This document shows, in pieces, positions 11,901 to 23,576 of a stretch of 64,000 nt of DNA. Positions within the stretch are counted from its first letter, which is position 1; every line of letters begins with the position of its first letter. The stretch comes from Prionace glauca (Eukaryota > Chordata > Chondrichthyes > Carcharhiniformes > Carcharhinidae), in NCBI GenBank assembly GCA_037974335.1, contig CM075760.1, forward strand, positions 7,189,432 to 7,253,431, in the 5' to 3' direction. Made by a program: the position numbers and the translations under genes. The notes beneath the pieces are model-generated. The model saw only the letters and a program-made list of their open reading frames with translations. It was not told the origin of the DNA and ran no database searches.

Positions 11901-12720
11901 TGAACTTCCAACAGAGGAAATTCTCGGAGCAGTGACTCAGTCACTTCGACTGTACTGTGGGTATTCACAGAACCCTCCAGTGACAAACTGGAGGAAGACA
12001 CAGAGAATACAGTGGGATGTAGATAGACTGGAAAATTGGGTGGAAAAATGGAACTTAATCCAGATAAATACGAGGTGAAGCATTTTGGTAGATCCATTTC
12101 AGGTGGGAGATACAAAATAAATGGCAGAACCATCAGGAGCATAGATACACAGAGAGGCCTGGGGGTAGATGTCCACAGATCCATTAAAGTAGAAGCCCAG
12201 GTGGAAAAGGTGGTGAAGAAAGCATGTGTCAAGCTTGCCTTCACCGGACCATGCATCGAGTATAAAGGTTGGCAAATTATTTTACAGTTGTATAAAACAT
12301 TGGTTAGGCCTCATTTGGAATACTGCATGCAATTCTGGTTCACCACACTATCAGAAGAATGTGGAGGCTTTGGGGAGGGTGCAGAAAAAGATTTGCCAGG
12401 ATGTTTCCTGATGTGGAGGGTATTAACTATATGGAAAAATTGAAAAAAACTGGGATTGTTCTTTCTGGAAAGGCGGAGGCTAAGGGGGGACCTGATGGAA
12501 ATTTATGCAATTATGTGAGGCAGAGATAGGGTGAACAGTTGGAAGCTTTTTTTTTCCCCCAGGGCTGAAGTGACAATTACAAGGAGGCACAAGTTCAAGA
12601 TAAGGGGGAAAAGGTTCAGTGAAGATGTGCAGGGAAGTTTTTACACAGAGGGTGGTGGAGGCCTGGAGTGTGAGATGGTTGAGGCCGTTAGTGAGCCACA
12701 TTGAAGAGTCATCTTGATAG
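11900..12720 (+). mobile_element. CR1-group LINE 3' portion, plus
   Basis: Plus frame 12036-12443 reads MELNPDKYEVKHFG, LGVDVHRSIKVEAQVEKVVKKA and YKTLVRPHLEYCMQFW, the thumb and C-terminal region of CR1-like ORF2. The remaining 3' part to about 12720 is out of frame. Confidence 0.75.
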
Positions 12721-12769
12721 GCAAATGAACAAACAATAGAGAGTTACAAGCGGTTGGTCCTTTGTTTTT

Positions 12770-13640
12770 TTGTTTGAGATCATTTAGCAGAGGCAGCAGA
12801 AGAGGATTCTAATGTTCAGTGTCTCCTTCTGTGTTCCTTCCTCCTGTCAAACTAGTTTAAACTCTTCCCAATCGCACGCGTAAACCTATTCACAAGGACT
12901 TTGGCCCTAGTGTGGTTGAGGTGCAGGCCGTCCCTTTTGTACGCGTCCTAACTCACCTAGAAATGGTTCCAGAGATCTAGGAATCTAAAACCTGAACGCT
13001 TGCACCAACTCTTGAGTCCTATGGAGATGAAATAGGATGTTTATCTGTCCTATTTTCCTATTTCTGTACTCGTTAGCATGTGGCAGTTGGAGCAATTCAG
13101 GGATTACAGCTTTCTGAGGTCCTGCTTTTTAATCCACTGCTGAGCTCACTGTATTCTTGACGCAACGCCTCATTCTTCAGTTTGACTGTTAGATTGCTGG
13201 TACCGACAAATACCACGCCCCCTACCTCATCACAATCCCTTTCAAGATACCCTGCAGCCATTCGTTCATATCCCTGGCCCTGGCACCAGTGAGGCAGCAC
13301 ACAATCCTGGAGTCATGTCTTCGGCCACGGAAATTCTGAATGCACTCATCTGAGGGACCAGCGTCCTTACCAGCATCCGAATGGAATCTCCATTAGTAAC
13401 CTGGGGAGGCTCCTGCATGACCTGCCTGTTCTTTCTCGATTGTCTGGTGGTTACCCATTCCCTTCTTCCGTCCAGTCCTTGCTCTGTGGTGAGACCACTT
13501 CTCAAAACGGACGATCCATGTAAATCCCAGCCTCATCAATGCACCCCAATATAGTGAACTGTCGCCGAAACTCTGAAACCCTGAGCTCCAGTTTGTACAG
13601 CTGGGAGCACTTCTTGAACATGTGGTCATCTGGTCATCTC
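12770..13640 (-). mobile_element. CR1-like LINE ORF1 fragment, minus
   Basis: Minus-strand frames 13505-13266 and 13300-13097 include GGVVFVGTSNLTVKLKNEAL and YSELSSGLKSRTSES, aligning by eye with the esterase-like ORF1 fragment at 11.6-11.8 kb on the other strand. Confidence 0.6.
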
Positions 13641-14640
13641 ATAAGAACATAAGAACATAAGAAATAGGAGCAGGAGTAGGCCATCTAGACCTTCGAGCCT
13701 GCCCCACCATTCAATAAGATCATGGCTGATCTGAAGTGGATCAGTTCCAGTTTTCCACTCTCTCCCCATAACCCTTAATCCCCTCTCTTATCAGAAACCT
13801 ATCTACCCGCGTCTTAAATATATTTAGCGAGGTAGCCTCCACCACTTCAACGGGCAGAGAATTCCAGAGATTCACCACCCTTTGAGTGAAGAAGTTCCTC
13901 CTCAACTCCGATCTAAACAGCCCCCCCCACCCCCTTATCTTGAGGCTGTGCCCTCGAGTTGTGTTATCCTTTCTAAGTGGGAAGAATCTCTCTACCTCTA
14001 CCCGAGGGCAGCATGACAGCTCAGAGGCTATCTCTGTTGCTATGCGGACACATGGATTTGGGCCTGTGTCCGTGGGAGTTAGCGCGTTCTCCCCATGGTT
14101 GCATGGGTTTCCTCCGGGTACTCCGGTTTCCTCCCACATCCCAAAAATGTGCTTTTAGGCTGATTGATTGGGTAACAAATTGTCCCTATATTGGACCTCC
14201 CTGATCCTCACACATTAGGCATAGACTAAAATCATGAATAGGTCACTGACCATGGGACGGCGGCGCGGGCTCGTTGGGCCGAAGGGCCTGTTTCCCGTGC
14301 TGTGTTGTTCTTTGTTCTTTGTTCTATCCATCCCCTTCATTATCTTATACGTCTCTATAAGATTCCCCCCTCATCCTTCTAAACTCCAACGAGTACAGAC
14401 CCAGTCGATTTAATCTCTCTTCATAGTCCAACCCCCTAATCTCCGGTATCAGCCTAGTGAACCTTCTCTGCACTCCCTCCAAGGCCAATATATCCTTCCG
14501 CAAGCGCAGCGACCAAAACTGCACACAGTACTCCAGCTGCCGCCTCACTAGTACCCTGTACAGTTGCAACAAAACCTCCCTACTTTGATATTCTATCCCC
14601 ATCGCTGTAAAGGCCAAATCTCAGACATTGTCAGCATCCA
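13641..14640 (-). mobile_element. CR1-group LINE 3' end, minus, split by a nested SINE
   Basis: The tail motif AAGAACATAAGAA at 13641 is followed on the minus strand by YGERVENW, SLNIFKTRVDRFLIREGIKG, VVNLWNSLPVEVVE, and, after the SINE at about 14005-14328, LRGLD/EERLNRLGLYSLEFRRMRG and RRQLEYCVQFWSLRLRKD. The same subfamily occurs at 26588-27056 and 42990-44130. Confidence 0.85.
14005..14328 (+). mobile_element. SINE nested inside the CR1-like LINE
   Basis: Plus-oriented SINE with a weak tRNA-like head, CATGGGTTTCCTCCGGGTACTCC, and a tail GCCGAAGGGCCTGTTTCC followed by repeated TTGTTCT. LINE sequence resumes directly on both sides. Confidence 0.8.
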
Positions 14641-14769
14641 GGACATATGACAAGCTGCAGATTCCTTTTGGCTGCCCTCACCTGTCATGTCTTAAATGTA
14701 AAATTTACATGTAAGACCAGAACAAATCTAGATACAGATCAAAATAATACTTTTCGCAATAAATAATAC

Positions 14770-15300
14770 ATTTATTTTCACAGAACCACAGAATACTACA
14801 GGGCAGAAGAGGCTTTTCTGGGCAACGAGTCTCCACCGATGCATGAAAGGCCCCAACTTTCCCACCTCATCTCACTTGCCAGCACTTGACCCATAGCTAT
14901 GAATGTTATTACATACCAAGTACTCATCCATGTACTTTTTAAATGAGGCATCCCACTTCCAGAATCCCCCAAGGCAGCACTTTCCAGACCGTCACCACCC
15001 TCTGTGTAAAATTTCTTGAAATCCCCTCTGTACCTCCCACACTTCACTTTTAATTCGTGTGCCTCATAACTAACCCTTCAACGAAAGACAACAGTTGCTC
15101 CCTATCCGTTTTGTACATACCCCTCATGATCTTGCACACTTCATTCAGTCGCCCCTCAGTCTTCTCTGCTCTAATGAAAACAACTCAAGCCTACAACATC
15201 TCTTCATAATTTACATGTTCCATCTCAGGCAGCAACCTGGTACATCTCCTGTGCATCCACTCCAGAGCGCTCTTTTTAGGTTCAGCTATTTAAACACTGG
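14770..15300 (-). mobile_element. LINE 3'-end fragment, minus (divergent)
   Basis: Shows the reverse complement of a LINE tail: lines resembling CCTTCCAGACCGTCACCACCCTCTG, then TTGTACATACCCCTCATGATC and CATCTCAGGCAGCAACCTGGTA. The arrangement matches the other CR1-like 3' ends but no long frame survives. Confidence 0.6.
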
Positions 15301-15394
15301 TCCTACCATCAGTTCTCATGAACTAATCAGCTTACATTTTCCTGAGGCGTCACTCCTGGATTTTTTTCAAACTCAGCATGTTATCTATGGCTGA

Positions 15395-16150
15395 CCCTCG
15401 CAGGTCCAAAGGTATATTAGGGCCATGAACCTCACTGTCTACATAACTGTCCTGGTGAAGTATGTGCCTCGCAGGTCTGGTGCTCTCTGCTGCATGAATC
15501 GTATGATCCCTAAAGAAGGAAGGAGGTAATTAGGCCCATCGAGCCTGCACTGGCAACAATCACATCCAGGCCCTATTCACATAACACTAAATATTTATCA
15601 TCCTAATCCCCCTGACACTGGGGTTAATTTACCATAGCTTGTCAACTTAACCCGCACATCTTTGGTCTGTGGGAGGAAAGCGGAGCACCCGGATGAAACC
15701 CAGGCAGACACAGGGAGAACATGTAATCTTCATACAGACAATGATCTGAGGCCGGAATTTAACCCACATTCCTGGGGTTGTGAGGAAGCATTGCGAACCA
15801 CTGAGCCATCATGACAACCTCAGGTGAGGGCTTCAAACCTCACGCTTTCTATATCACTGCCTCCCTGTGAAACAAATCCCTCAAAGGTCCGATGCTGTCC
15901 ACTGCCCAAAGGTGAGTGAGGGCTTTGATCCTCACACTCTCTTCAATCACTGTCCCGGTGAAACATACCCCTCCTATCTGGTGCTTTGCCCTGCCCAAGG
16001 GTGAGTGATAGACTTAACCCTCACACTCTCCATATCACTGACTGGTGGATCTCGTCTCTCACAGGTTCACTACCCTCCGCTGCCTGAATCTGTTTGATAG
16101 CCTCGAACTGCACGCTGTCTTATGTCGCTGTCTAGTGAATGGTAGGTGCA
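15395..16150 (+). repeat. Degenerate tandem repeat of about 88-100 bp, split by a SINE
   Basis: Units starting near 15405, 15822, 15911 and 16000 share GGTGAGTGAGGGCTT, CCTCACACTCTC, ATCACTGTCCCGGTGAA and GGTGCTxTCCxCTGCC. The first unit is separated from the rest by the SINE at 15508-15822. A partial fifth unit may run to about 16150. Confidence 0.7.
15508..15822 (-). mobile_element. tRNA-derived SINE, minus
   Basis: Reverse-complement SINE with GAGGCCATTCGGCCC-like tail, TTTGGTCTGTGGGAGGAAAG and a head ending ACCACTGAGCCATCATG. It interrupts the tandem repeat above. Confidence 0.85.
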
Positions 16151-16485
16151 GGAAGGATGTTCCCAATAGTGGGGGCGTCGAGAACCAGGGGCTATCATCT
16201 AAAGATACTGGGTAAACCTTTTAGGAGTGAGATTAGGTGAAATTATTTTAGAGAGTGGTAAGCCTGTGGAATTCAGTACCATGGAAAGCAGTTGAGGCGA
16301 ACACATTGTGTGTTTTCGAACAGGAGTTAGACATAACTCTTGGTGCGAAGAGGATCAAAGGAAAGAGGGAACGGCAGGATCAAGCTACTGAATTGGATGA
16401 TCAGCCATGATCATAATCAATGGAGGAGCAGGCTCAAAGAGGCAAATGGCCGACTCGTGCTCCGAGTATCACTGTTTCTATGATC
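16150..16485 (+). mobile_element. LINE 3' tail, plus
   Basis: Ends with ATGATCAGCCATGATC, GGAGCAGGCTCAAAGAGGC and CACTGTTTCTATG, the standard LINE 3' untranslated pattern seen elsewhere in this window. It lies within 300 bp of the GPCR exon 2 acceptor. Confidence 0.7.
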
Positions 16486-16744
16486 AATGTCTCTGCTGAG
16501 CACCCCATCACCCTACATTGCCAGTTACCACTATTGCCTCCTGCCCTTTCTCTCCTCCAGTTTTTGGCGTTAAACATTTCCTTCCTGTGGCGCACGGACC
16601 ATCCCATTGGTTGTTCCAGGCTCATTGACTTCAATTCATCAAAAAATACATTAACGCATCAGAAAATCTCAAAATCTCCTCATTCAAACTTACTTTGCTT
16701 CCGGCCTGATGTATGAATTAATTATTTATTTCCCCTCTTTACAG

Positions 16745-17646
16745 TGAACATCATCACGATTGTTATCCTCATCCGTAAAAACTGTGGACTCTCCAGATGT
16801 GTCACTTCTTACCTGGTGGCCATGGCTTTGGCAGATTTACTCGTTATCATTCTCGACTTGATAATGAGACAGATTCCGATTGTTTTTGAGGAGCATTTTC
16901 TTTTCCTGTGGTATATCCCTGTGTGTAACATCCACGCCGTCCTGCTTTATGCAGCCACTGACTGTTCTGTCTGGTTCACTGTCAGTTTCACCTTTGATCG
17001 ATTTGTGGCCATTTGCTGCCAGAAACTGAAAAAGAAATATTGCAGTGAGAAAACGGCAGTGGTGGTTCTGGGAACAGTGACGATGCTGAGCTGTTTAAAG
17101 AACATTTTCTGGTGTTTTATGTTATTGGGTGGGTATGTGCTCTTGAATGACCCCTGGTTTTGTGAGGTAACAGGCACTGTTCTGTCGTCCCCAGTCTGGG
17201 GCACAGTCGAGTTCGCCCACAACATTCTAACCCCATGTGTCCCATTTGTCCTGATTCTGTTATTTAATGTTTTCACTGTCAGGCACATTTTAGTGGGCAG
17301 CAGAGCCCGCAGGAGACTTCGGGCTCAAAGCAGTGGGGAGAGTCCCAAAGACACACAGATGGAAAGTCGAAGGAAATCCATCATTTTGCTATTTGTTATC
17401 TCAGCCAATTTCATCCTGTTATGGTCAGTGTTAATGTTTTATTCGGTGTGGAAGCGTATGTTCAATTTGGGACATAAAGCGTTATTTCTCGATGGCTTTG
17501 TGATGGAACTGGCCTTCATGCTGCAGCTCCTGAGTTGCTGCACCAACACTGGAATATATGCCGTCACCCAGACGAAGTTCAGGCAGCAGTTGAAGAATGT
17601 GCTGATGAATTCAGTTACTCCAATTCTCCATTTCATTAAAAGGTAA
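16745..17646 (+). CDS. GPR139-like G-protein-coupled receptor, exon 2 (most of the receptor)
   Basis: A 902-nt terminal exon with acceptor TTTACAG. It gives the rest of TM1 (NIITIVILI), TM2 (YLVAMALADLLVIILDL), TM3 with DRF in place of DRY (residue about 131 of a 346-residue protein), TM4-TM7 and a short basic tail (KFRQQLKN). Cys107 before TM3 and Cys186 in loop 2 are placed for the usual disulphide. TM7 has NTGIYAVTQTKF in place of NPxxY, as I recall for shark members annotated as probable GPR139. It would be a plasma-membrane receptor of unknown ligand; GPR139 itself senses aromatic amino acids, which need not hold here. The gene sits between V genes and has no evident role in recombination. 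No frameshift or internal stop is seen. Confidence 0.88.
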
Positions 17647-18423
17647 GAAGAATGGTGTCACCCACATCTTCCAGAAATTTCTAATTTCATTCCACATTAC
17701 AAGGAGGGGAATGGGGGAAAATCCCTTTGCATCCTCCCCTCCTATTGCCAGGATAACTTTACTCCTAAACAGGATGACGGAGTGTGTCACGCAAATTAAA
17801 GACCAGACCAAAAACTGGAACAAAATATTGCATTTCACGCAGAAGAGCCAAGACTTCAGTATGAAGCTAGAAGATGGAAGAGGGGCTTTCAGGGAGTTAA
17901 TTCATCCACAAAGTTTACTGTCCCATGAATAATACAAGTGCATGTTTGCTCAAATTTGATAAAAATGTGTCGACAGCCAACACTCTTGGCAGCTGTGTTC
18001 AAATGCATGTCACATAAGCCCAGGCTTTTCTGGAAAAATATCTTTGAAATTGACTTTTCTCCAGTCTATATTTTCTGCTAAATGAAAAAAGAATCAATAT
18101 GTATGATCACGGGAGCTCGATACAGGCTAAGACCCAACACAGAAAATTGGTGTAAGGGACTGTGTAGAATGACCTTCAAGAAAGAGATCACATCCACAAC
18201 CCACGAGCTCAGAGTGGAAGCTTTGTTTAAGCGAGTCATTTCGAAAATCTGGTATGGTTTTCAAAATGCAAGCCACTCATGGAAAGCATTATTGTGAAAG
18301 GAGATTGTAAAGCATGCTTTTTTGGGGAGTGGAGTTTGGAAACTCTTACGTGACAATGGTCTGCGGGGGGGCGGGGGTGAATTCTGAGGTGACATCCACT
18401 TGAAGTTCAGAGCGGATACCACA
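17647..18423. other. 3' flank of the GPCR gene, no gene seen
   Basis: Short frames only (for example 17711-17932 and 18082-18297) with no recognisable similarity. It ends where duplication copy B begins. A G-rich run lies at 18364-18376. Confidence 0.6.
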
Positions 18424-19156
18424 GCCATCTCCTGTGTTTATAGGGGATTGTGTTACAGAGAACCGTTGTCAGTTAAAGATCATACTTTATCATCCAAGTT
18501 AACCTTAAAATCAGTGTAACTTTGGCTAAAGATTACAATTCCTTTTAAAAATACAGCTAACATTAATTTTAAAATCAGAAAATTCTTGTTTAAATCAGAA
18601 TTGTTTGTTTAAATCTCTGAATTACAAGTAAATCAAAATTACTTATTTAAAGCTCTTACTGCATTCACATGTACAGACTGTTCCCTTGTCAGTCCCACAT
18701 TGGGCGCCATTGTTTTTGAACTTTGCTGCTTTTCTGGGTGAACTCCAGCTCTCCATTCCTCCAGCAGCGTCACCGCTCAAACTGAGTCTTTCTCCAACCT
18801 GCGCTGCTAATCTCACACTTACTGTTTCTGAGTGAAAACCACCTCCACTTCATTGGCGTTGGAAGAGTTTACTGCTGCATTCAATTGAACTTTTACTTGT
18901 AATTGAGCCCGAAATTTGGACCCAGATCAGAGAGATATTTGTGTCAGTAGAAACAATAAAATTTACCCCATTAACAGCCAGATTTTAACCCGCATCAGCG
19001 TTTTGTACCATCAGCGCTTTGCAGCCGATTGCTCTCTGCTTTTTTGTTCTTCACATGTGACATTTCCAAGTCAGATGCTAAAGAAGAAATCGCTCTGGTA
19101 CTGATTCCGACAGAACTAGAAGTAACGCAGGATTGTTGTACAGCAATAAATCTACA

Positions 19157-19228
19157 TTCCCTGACCGGGAATCGAACCCGGACTGGGGTGGTAAGAGCGC
19201 CGAATCCTAACCACTGGACCACCAGGGA
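19157..19228 (-). tRNA. tRNA-Glu-like gene with CTT anticodon, best-preserved copy (probable pseudogene)
   Basis: Minus strand, 72 nt. Acceptor TCCCTGG/TCAGGGA, D arm GTCC-AGTGGTTA-GGAT and T arm CCGGG-TTCGATT-CCCGG are as in vertebrate tRNA-Glu(CTC). The anticodon loop CTCTTAC puts CTT (Lys) where CTC is expected, and the anticodon stem CGGCG/CACCC has two mismatches. That makes it a candidate recoded tRNA or, more likely, a decaying copy. A and B boxes look usable. No CCA is encoded, as normal. Confidence 0.6.
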
Positions 19229-20089
19229 ATGTGAGCCAACCTGTTTACAATATTAATTTATCCACGAATCACCTGCTTTTTATTTTATTTCGTGTTTTTT
19301 ACTCACCAAATGCAAGTTTATCCTTCAAATTGTCATGTTTATATCACACACAAGTGATTGCTTCAGCCAATGAAAGCAGCGAATCCTCTTAGCTGGAACA
19401 TGAAATAGACAGTGAGCTGCTTATGTGACACTTGCAGTTTCCAACCCCCAACAAACTCATCTTTGGGGCCTCTGTGAAACTTATAGGGTAACACACTGCA
19501 GGCATTCATCACGGAGAGCAACTGACACAAGTCATTACGAAACACTGTTATGTCAATTCTCTTTCTGTTTCTGTCGCTTCCTCTCATTCAGCTCCCTCTG
19601 GCTGTCCAGCTCCCAGGGTCAGTTAGCTACTTGATATAGACACAGACAGTTGGTGAACCCGAGCTTTGCCTGGAAAGCAGGGAAAGCGAATATATGACAC
19701 ACGGCATTGAGAGGAGATGGAGCTTTAAAAAGACAGTACAAAGAGACACAGATATCCCATCTTCCTGATCCAGTTACTGATGTCGGGAATGTACACAGAG
19801 TTTACTGCTGCATTCAATTGAACTTTTTCTTGTAATTGAGCCCGAAATTTGGACCCAGATCAGAGAGATATTTGTGTCAGAAGAAACAATAAAATTTACC
19901 CCATTAACAGCCAGATTTTAACCCGCATCAGCATTTTGTACCATCAGCGCTTTGCAGCCGATTGCTCTCTGCTTTTTTGTTCCTCACATGTGACATTTCC
20001 AAGTGAGATGCTAAAGAGGAAATCTCTCTGGTACTGATTCTGACAGAACTGAAAGTAACGCAGGATTGTTGTACAGCAATAAATCTACA

Positions 20090-20161
20090 TTCCCTGACCG
20101 GGAATCGAACCTGGACCGTCGTGGTAAGAGCGCCGAATCCTAACCAATGGACCACCAGTGA
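20090..20161 (-). pseudogene. tRNA-Glu-derived pseudogene, copy B2
   Basis: Minus strand, 72 nt, same layout as the copy at 19157 but with acceptor TCACTGG, T stem CCAGG/CCCGG and anticodon stem mismatches (CGGCG/CACGA). The anticodon position again reads CTT. It resembles copy A more than its tandem neighbour. Confidence 0.7.
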
Positions 20162-22612
20162 ATGTGATCCAACCTGTTTACAATATTAATTTATCCACGA
20201 ATCACCTGCTTTTTATTTTATTTCGGGTTTTTTATTCACCAAATGGAAGTTTATCCTTCAAATTGTCATGTTTATATCACACACAAGTGATTGCTTCAGC
20301 CAATGAAAGCAGCGAATCCTCTTAGCTGGAACATGAAATAGACAGTGAGCTGCTTATGTGACACTTGCCGTTTCCAACCCCCAACAAACTCATCACTGCG
20401 GCCTCTGTGAAACTTACAGGGTAACACGCTGCAGGTATTCATCACGGAGAGCAACTGACACAAGTCATTACGAAACACTGTCATGTCAATTCTCTTTCTG
20501 TTTCTGTCCCTTCCTCTCATTCAGCTCCCTCTGGCTGTCCAGCTCCCAGGGTCAATTAGCTACTTGATATAGACACAGACAGTTGGTGAACCCGAGCTTT
20601 GCCTGGAAAGCAGGGAAAACGAATATATGACACACGGCATTGAGAGGAGATGGAGTTTAAAGATGACAGTATAAAGAGACAGAGATATCCCATCTTCCCG
20701 ATCCAGTTACTGATGTCGGGAATGTGCACAGTGCGAATTGTCCACTGTCACACTCTCCTTCCAGCCTTGAGCACTGAGTTAAGTCTTGAAATGTTTGCAG
20801 TCTTGTTAGAGTAATTCAGGGTTTTGTGGAGGCCACATTTGGAATAGTGTGTGCAGTTTGGATCCCCGCATTTTAGACAGAATAAAAGCAAAATCTGAGG
20901 ATGATCATCATTTCTTGTCATTCAGCTATCTAAATTTTACTATTTCATAACTTTTCTTGTTTTGCCATCAACTGCTTTCTCTTTCCCCTGTTGCCTTCTC
21001 TGTTCATTGTTACCTCTTTATTTGATGTTATTTCCTATTTTTTTCGCCTCATTCTCTTCAGAATCCCCAGATTCCCTATATATCGGGTTCCTTGGTAACA
21101 GTGAGCAGTTCTCAATTTGCGTGTGTGTAACCTTGAGTTTCATTAAGTTTTAGTCTTCCATTCTGTGTATCCATGTAAATTTCTGGCATTCAAGCTTTGT
21201 TTTTAAGGACGAATTATTTCATGAGGAAAGGTTAGAGAGACAAAGTTATAGCCACTGGAATTCAGAGTAAGAGTAGGCTAGTTGATTGATATGTACAAAG
21301 GGGTCTTGACAAGGCGGGTGTAAAGAGGATAGTTCCTCTTCTGGGTTAATCTATAACTAGGAATCACTGTTTCAAAGTATGGATTCGCCCATTTAAAATA
21401 CCACTGCACCACAGCCTCCTCTAATGTATGTCTGTATTTATAAATACTCATCTGTAGTAATGCCCTTCCTTGCTCTGTCTTTGCATCATTCACTGCTCTC
21501 AGGCCGCATTCATCTTTGTCTCTCAGTTGGATTGTCTCCGTATCATTCCGCTCAAACTCACCCTTGCCTATGTCAATGACTTTTGTAGCTCTCTCAAAGT
21601 GTATAGGCGCATTGGGTGATATAGGAAGTGTACAGCTTAGGGGGTAAGGATATACTTGCCTGCATAGCACAGTTGATCAAACGTTTAGACATGGAGAGTT
21701 AGCGAGCACTGAGCCGATGCTCTACAGAGGTCTCATTCAGCCACCTAGTCTTTGAAATTTCGTAGATATTAAGTAGAGGGACCAGACAATGACAGGGCTG
21801 ATCCACTGAAGGATTCCTAAAACAGTTCCATGGCTAAACGTCTCAGATGTTGCAGCATTGAATATAGGGAGCCGTTGAGCGGATGCAAAGACTGGGCCAC
21901 ACTCACCTGCATAGGAACATTGCTCAGGTTGTTAACAGGAAGTATGCACAAGGATAGGAAAACACACCTTTCAAGTTATCACCAGTTTACACTTGTATCT
22001 TGCTCAGACCCTACCTTACAGTCACATTCTTTGACCTGCTGCATTATTTTGATCGTTGCTTATTTCTCGGTTCTCAGATTGAACTGTTTTTCGACATACA
22101 TTTCTCCCCACCTGTTCTATCTTGTGTTCCCTCCCTCAACCACATCTTCATCACTCTCTTTGTCAGCCGGAGATATCCCCTACCGTCCCGCCCCCTTTTC
22201 TATCGTCCCATTCCCGGGTTAAATCTCGCAGCTCCGGAATCTATGAGCTGCTGTCAGGCAGCTTTGAAACATTTTTAAATCTGAGGAACCTTTATTTGGT
22301 GAAACTGATCTTCCCAGACAAGCCTGAATTGAAGAAAATAACAATTGGAAACGAAACATAAACCTTTTAACTGGTAGCTGCTCTCTCTCTCTCTCTTTCG
22401 CTAATTAACCTTTCAGTCTGATGGGATTCTGCTCTGTGTTGTCTCAGCCGATCCTGGATTGAATTGGGTGACAGTTTGATCCGAGGTTAATGTGGTTTCC
22501 TCTGGGTTGTGTCTGAGCGGCTGACAGCGCCGCAGCTCAATCTGACTTTTACTTTCTGCGATTCTCCACACAAACCGCAACAGACTGGAGCACCCAATGA
22601 TAGGTGTGAAGC

Positions 22613-22651
22613 AGTTTTTGTAAGGGGCTGAGACTGATTTCTATCACTGTG
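22613..22651 (-). other. V2 recombination signal (23-RSS)
   Basis: Minus strand: heptamer CACAGTG (22651-22645), 23-nt spacer, nonamer ACAAAAACT (22621-22613). The signal is intact although the V exon is not. Confidence 0.92.
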
Positions 22652-23224
22652 AGTCTGAAAGCGCAGTAATAGCGGCCAGCGTCAGTCAGCTGCAGGCTCG
22701 AGATGGTTAGTTAAATAGTTAATTTAGCCGAGGTCTGGAGTTCAGCAGAGAAACGGGTTCCAAAACCTTCCCCTCTGTCTTCTCCTGTATTCCAGGACAT
22801 TTTCAATATAATGAACTGCAGATCTTTCTGTGGCTGCTGTCTGTACCAATATAAGATGTAGCCGCTTGCTGTAGTGTTGTAGGTACATCCGATAGTCACC
22901 GTTTCACCTTCTCTCCTCTTTAAAGACTAAGGCTGAGAAACAGAATCTCCATCACTCGGATCTGGAACATGTTCAAGAAGAAGAAAAAAAGAATGATGTA
23001 TTGGATGTGCTGCTGAAATGATATTAACACTTTACACTCCAAGCGACAGAACTGGAATGATGAAATAAAAATAAGTAAAGGCGGAATTACTCAGCATCGA
23101 CAGGAAACATCACTGCAGAGAAGCAGAGTTAATGTTTCAGATCGCGATAACATTTAACCAGATTGGAGTCATCCTTACTGATAAGAAACAGCCCGAACAC
23201 AATGCAGACAGTGAGGAACTCCAT
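22652..23224 (-). pseudogene. V2: T-cell receptor V pseudogene, sister of V1
   Basis: Leader 23224-23179 is identical in layout to V1 (46 nt, intact ATG and donor). The V exon 22961-22652 keeps TIGCTYNTTASGYILYWYRQQP and the RSS, but FR1 has CAG-CCT-TAG where V1 has CAG-CCG-CAG, and FR3 has an in-frame TAA after KLTI together with a 3-nt insertion relative to V1. Either stop would end translation. The remaining framework is otherwise close to V1, so loss was recent relative to the duplication. Confidence 0.9.
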
Positions 23225-23576
23225 GGCGGCTGCAGAGCCCGGGGCTGTGACTAACCTTTAAATCTCCAAGCACTGCCGGAACAGAATCTGATTTTACAGT
23301 CACTTTCTGATCTCAAACTTCCCGTCCAATCAAACAATCTGAAATCTATCCGTCATAGATTGAGATAAGATTTCAATGAGTTTCAGTGATCAGCTGAAGC
23401 TCTTTAACCAACTGTATTAAATGTCTGAAAGTGGAGATAGTCACTGAGTGGGTACAGTGTGTGGTGTGAGGGGAGAATCAGCTTTGCTGGCAAGACCATA
23501 AGATATAGGAGCAGAGTTAGGCCATTCGGCCCATCCTGTCCATTGCACCATTCAATCATGGCCGAAATGCTTAGAA

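Larger units (their letters stand above)
6671..16744 (+). other. Intron of the GPR139-like gene, about 10.1 kb, repeat-filled
   Basis: Bounded by GTAAGT at 6671 and a pyrimidine-rich acceptor CCCCTCTTTACAG ending at 16744. Most of it is LINE and SINE sequence listed separately. The remaining stretch at 7190-7790 shows no gene or clear repeat. Confidence 0.7.
18866..20730. repeat. Tandem duplication, about 931 bp, of the tRNA-Glu-like block
   Basis: GAGTTTACTGCTGCATTCAA begins at both 18867 and 19798, and each copy carries one tRNA-like gene and the same flank to TGTCGGGAATGT. Unit A has a single copy. The two repeats differ at scattered sites; the second is closer to copy A in its tRNA sequence. 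Confidence 0.88.
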
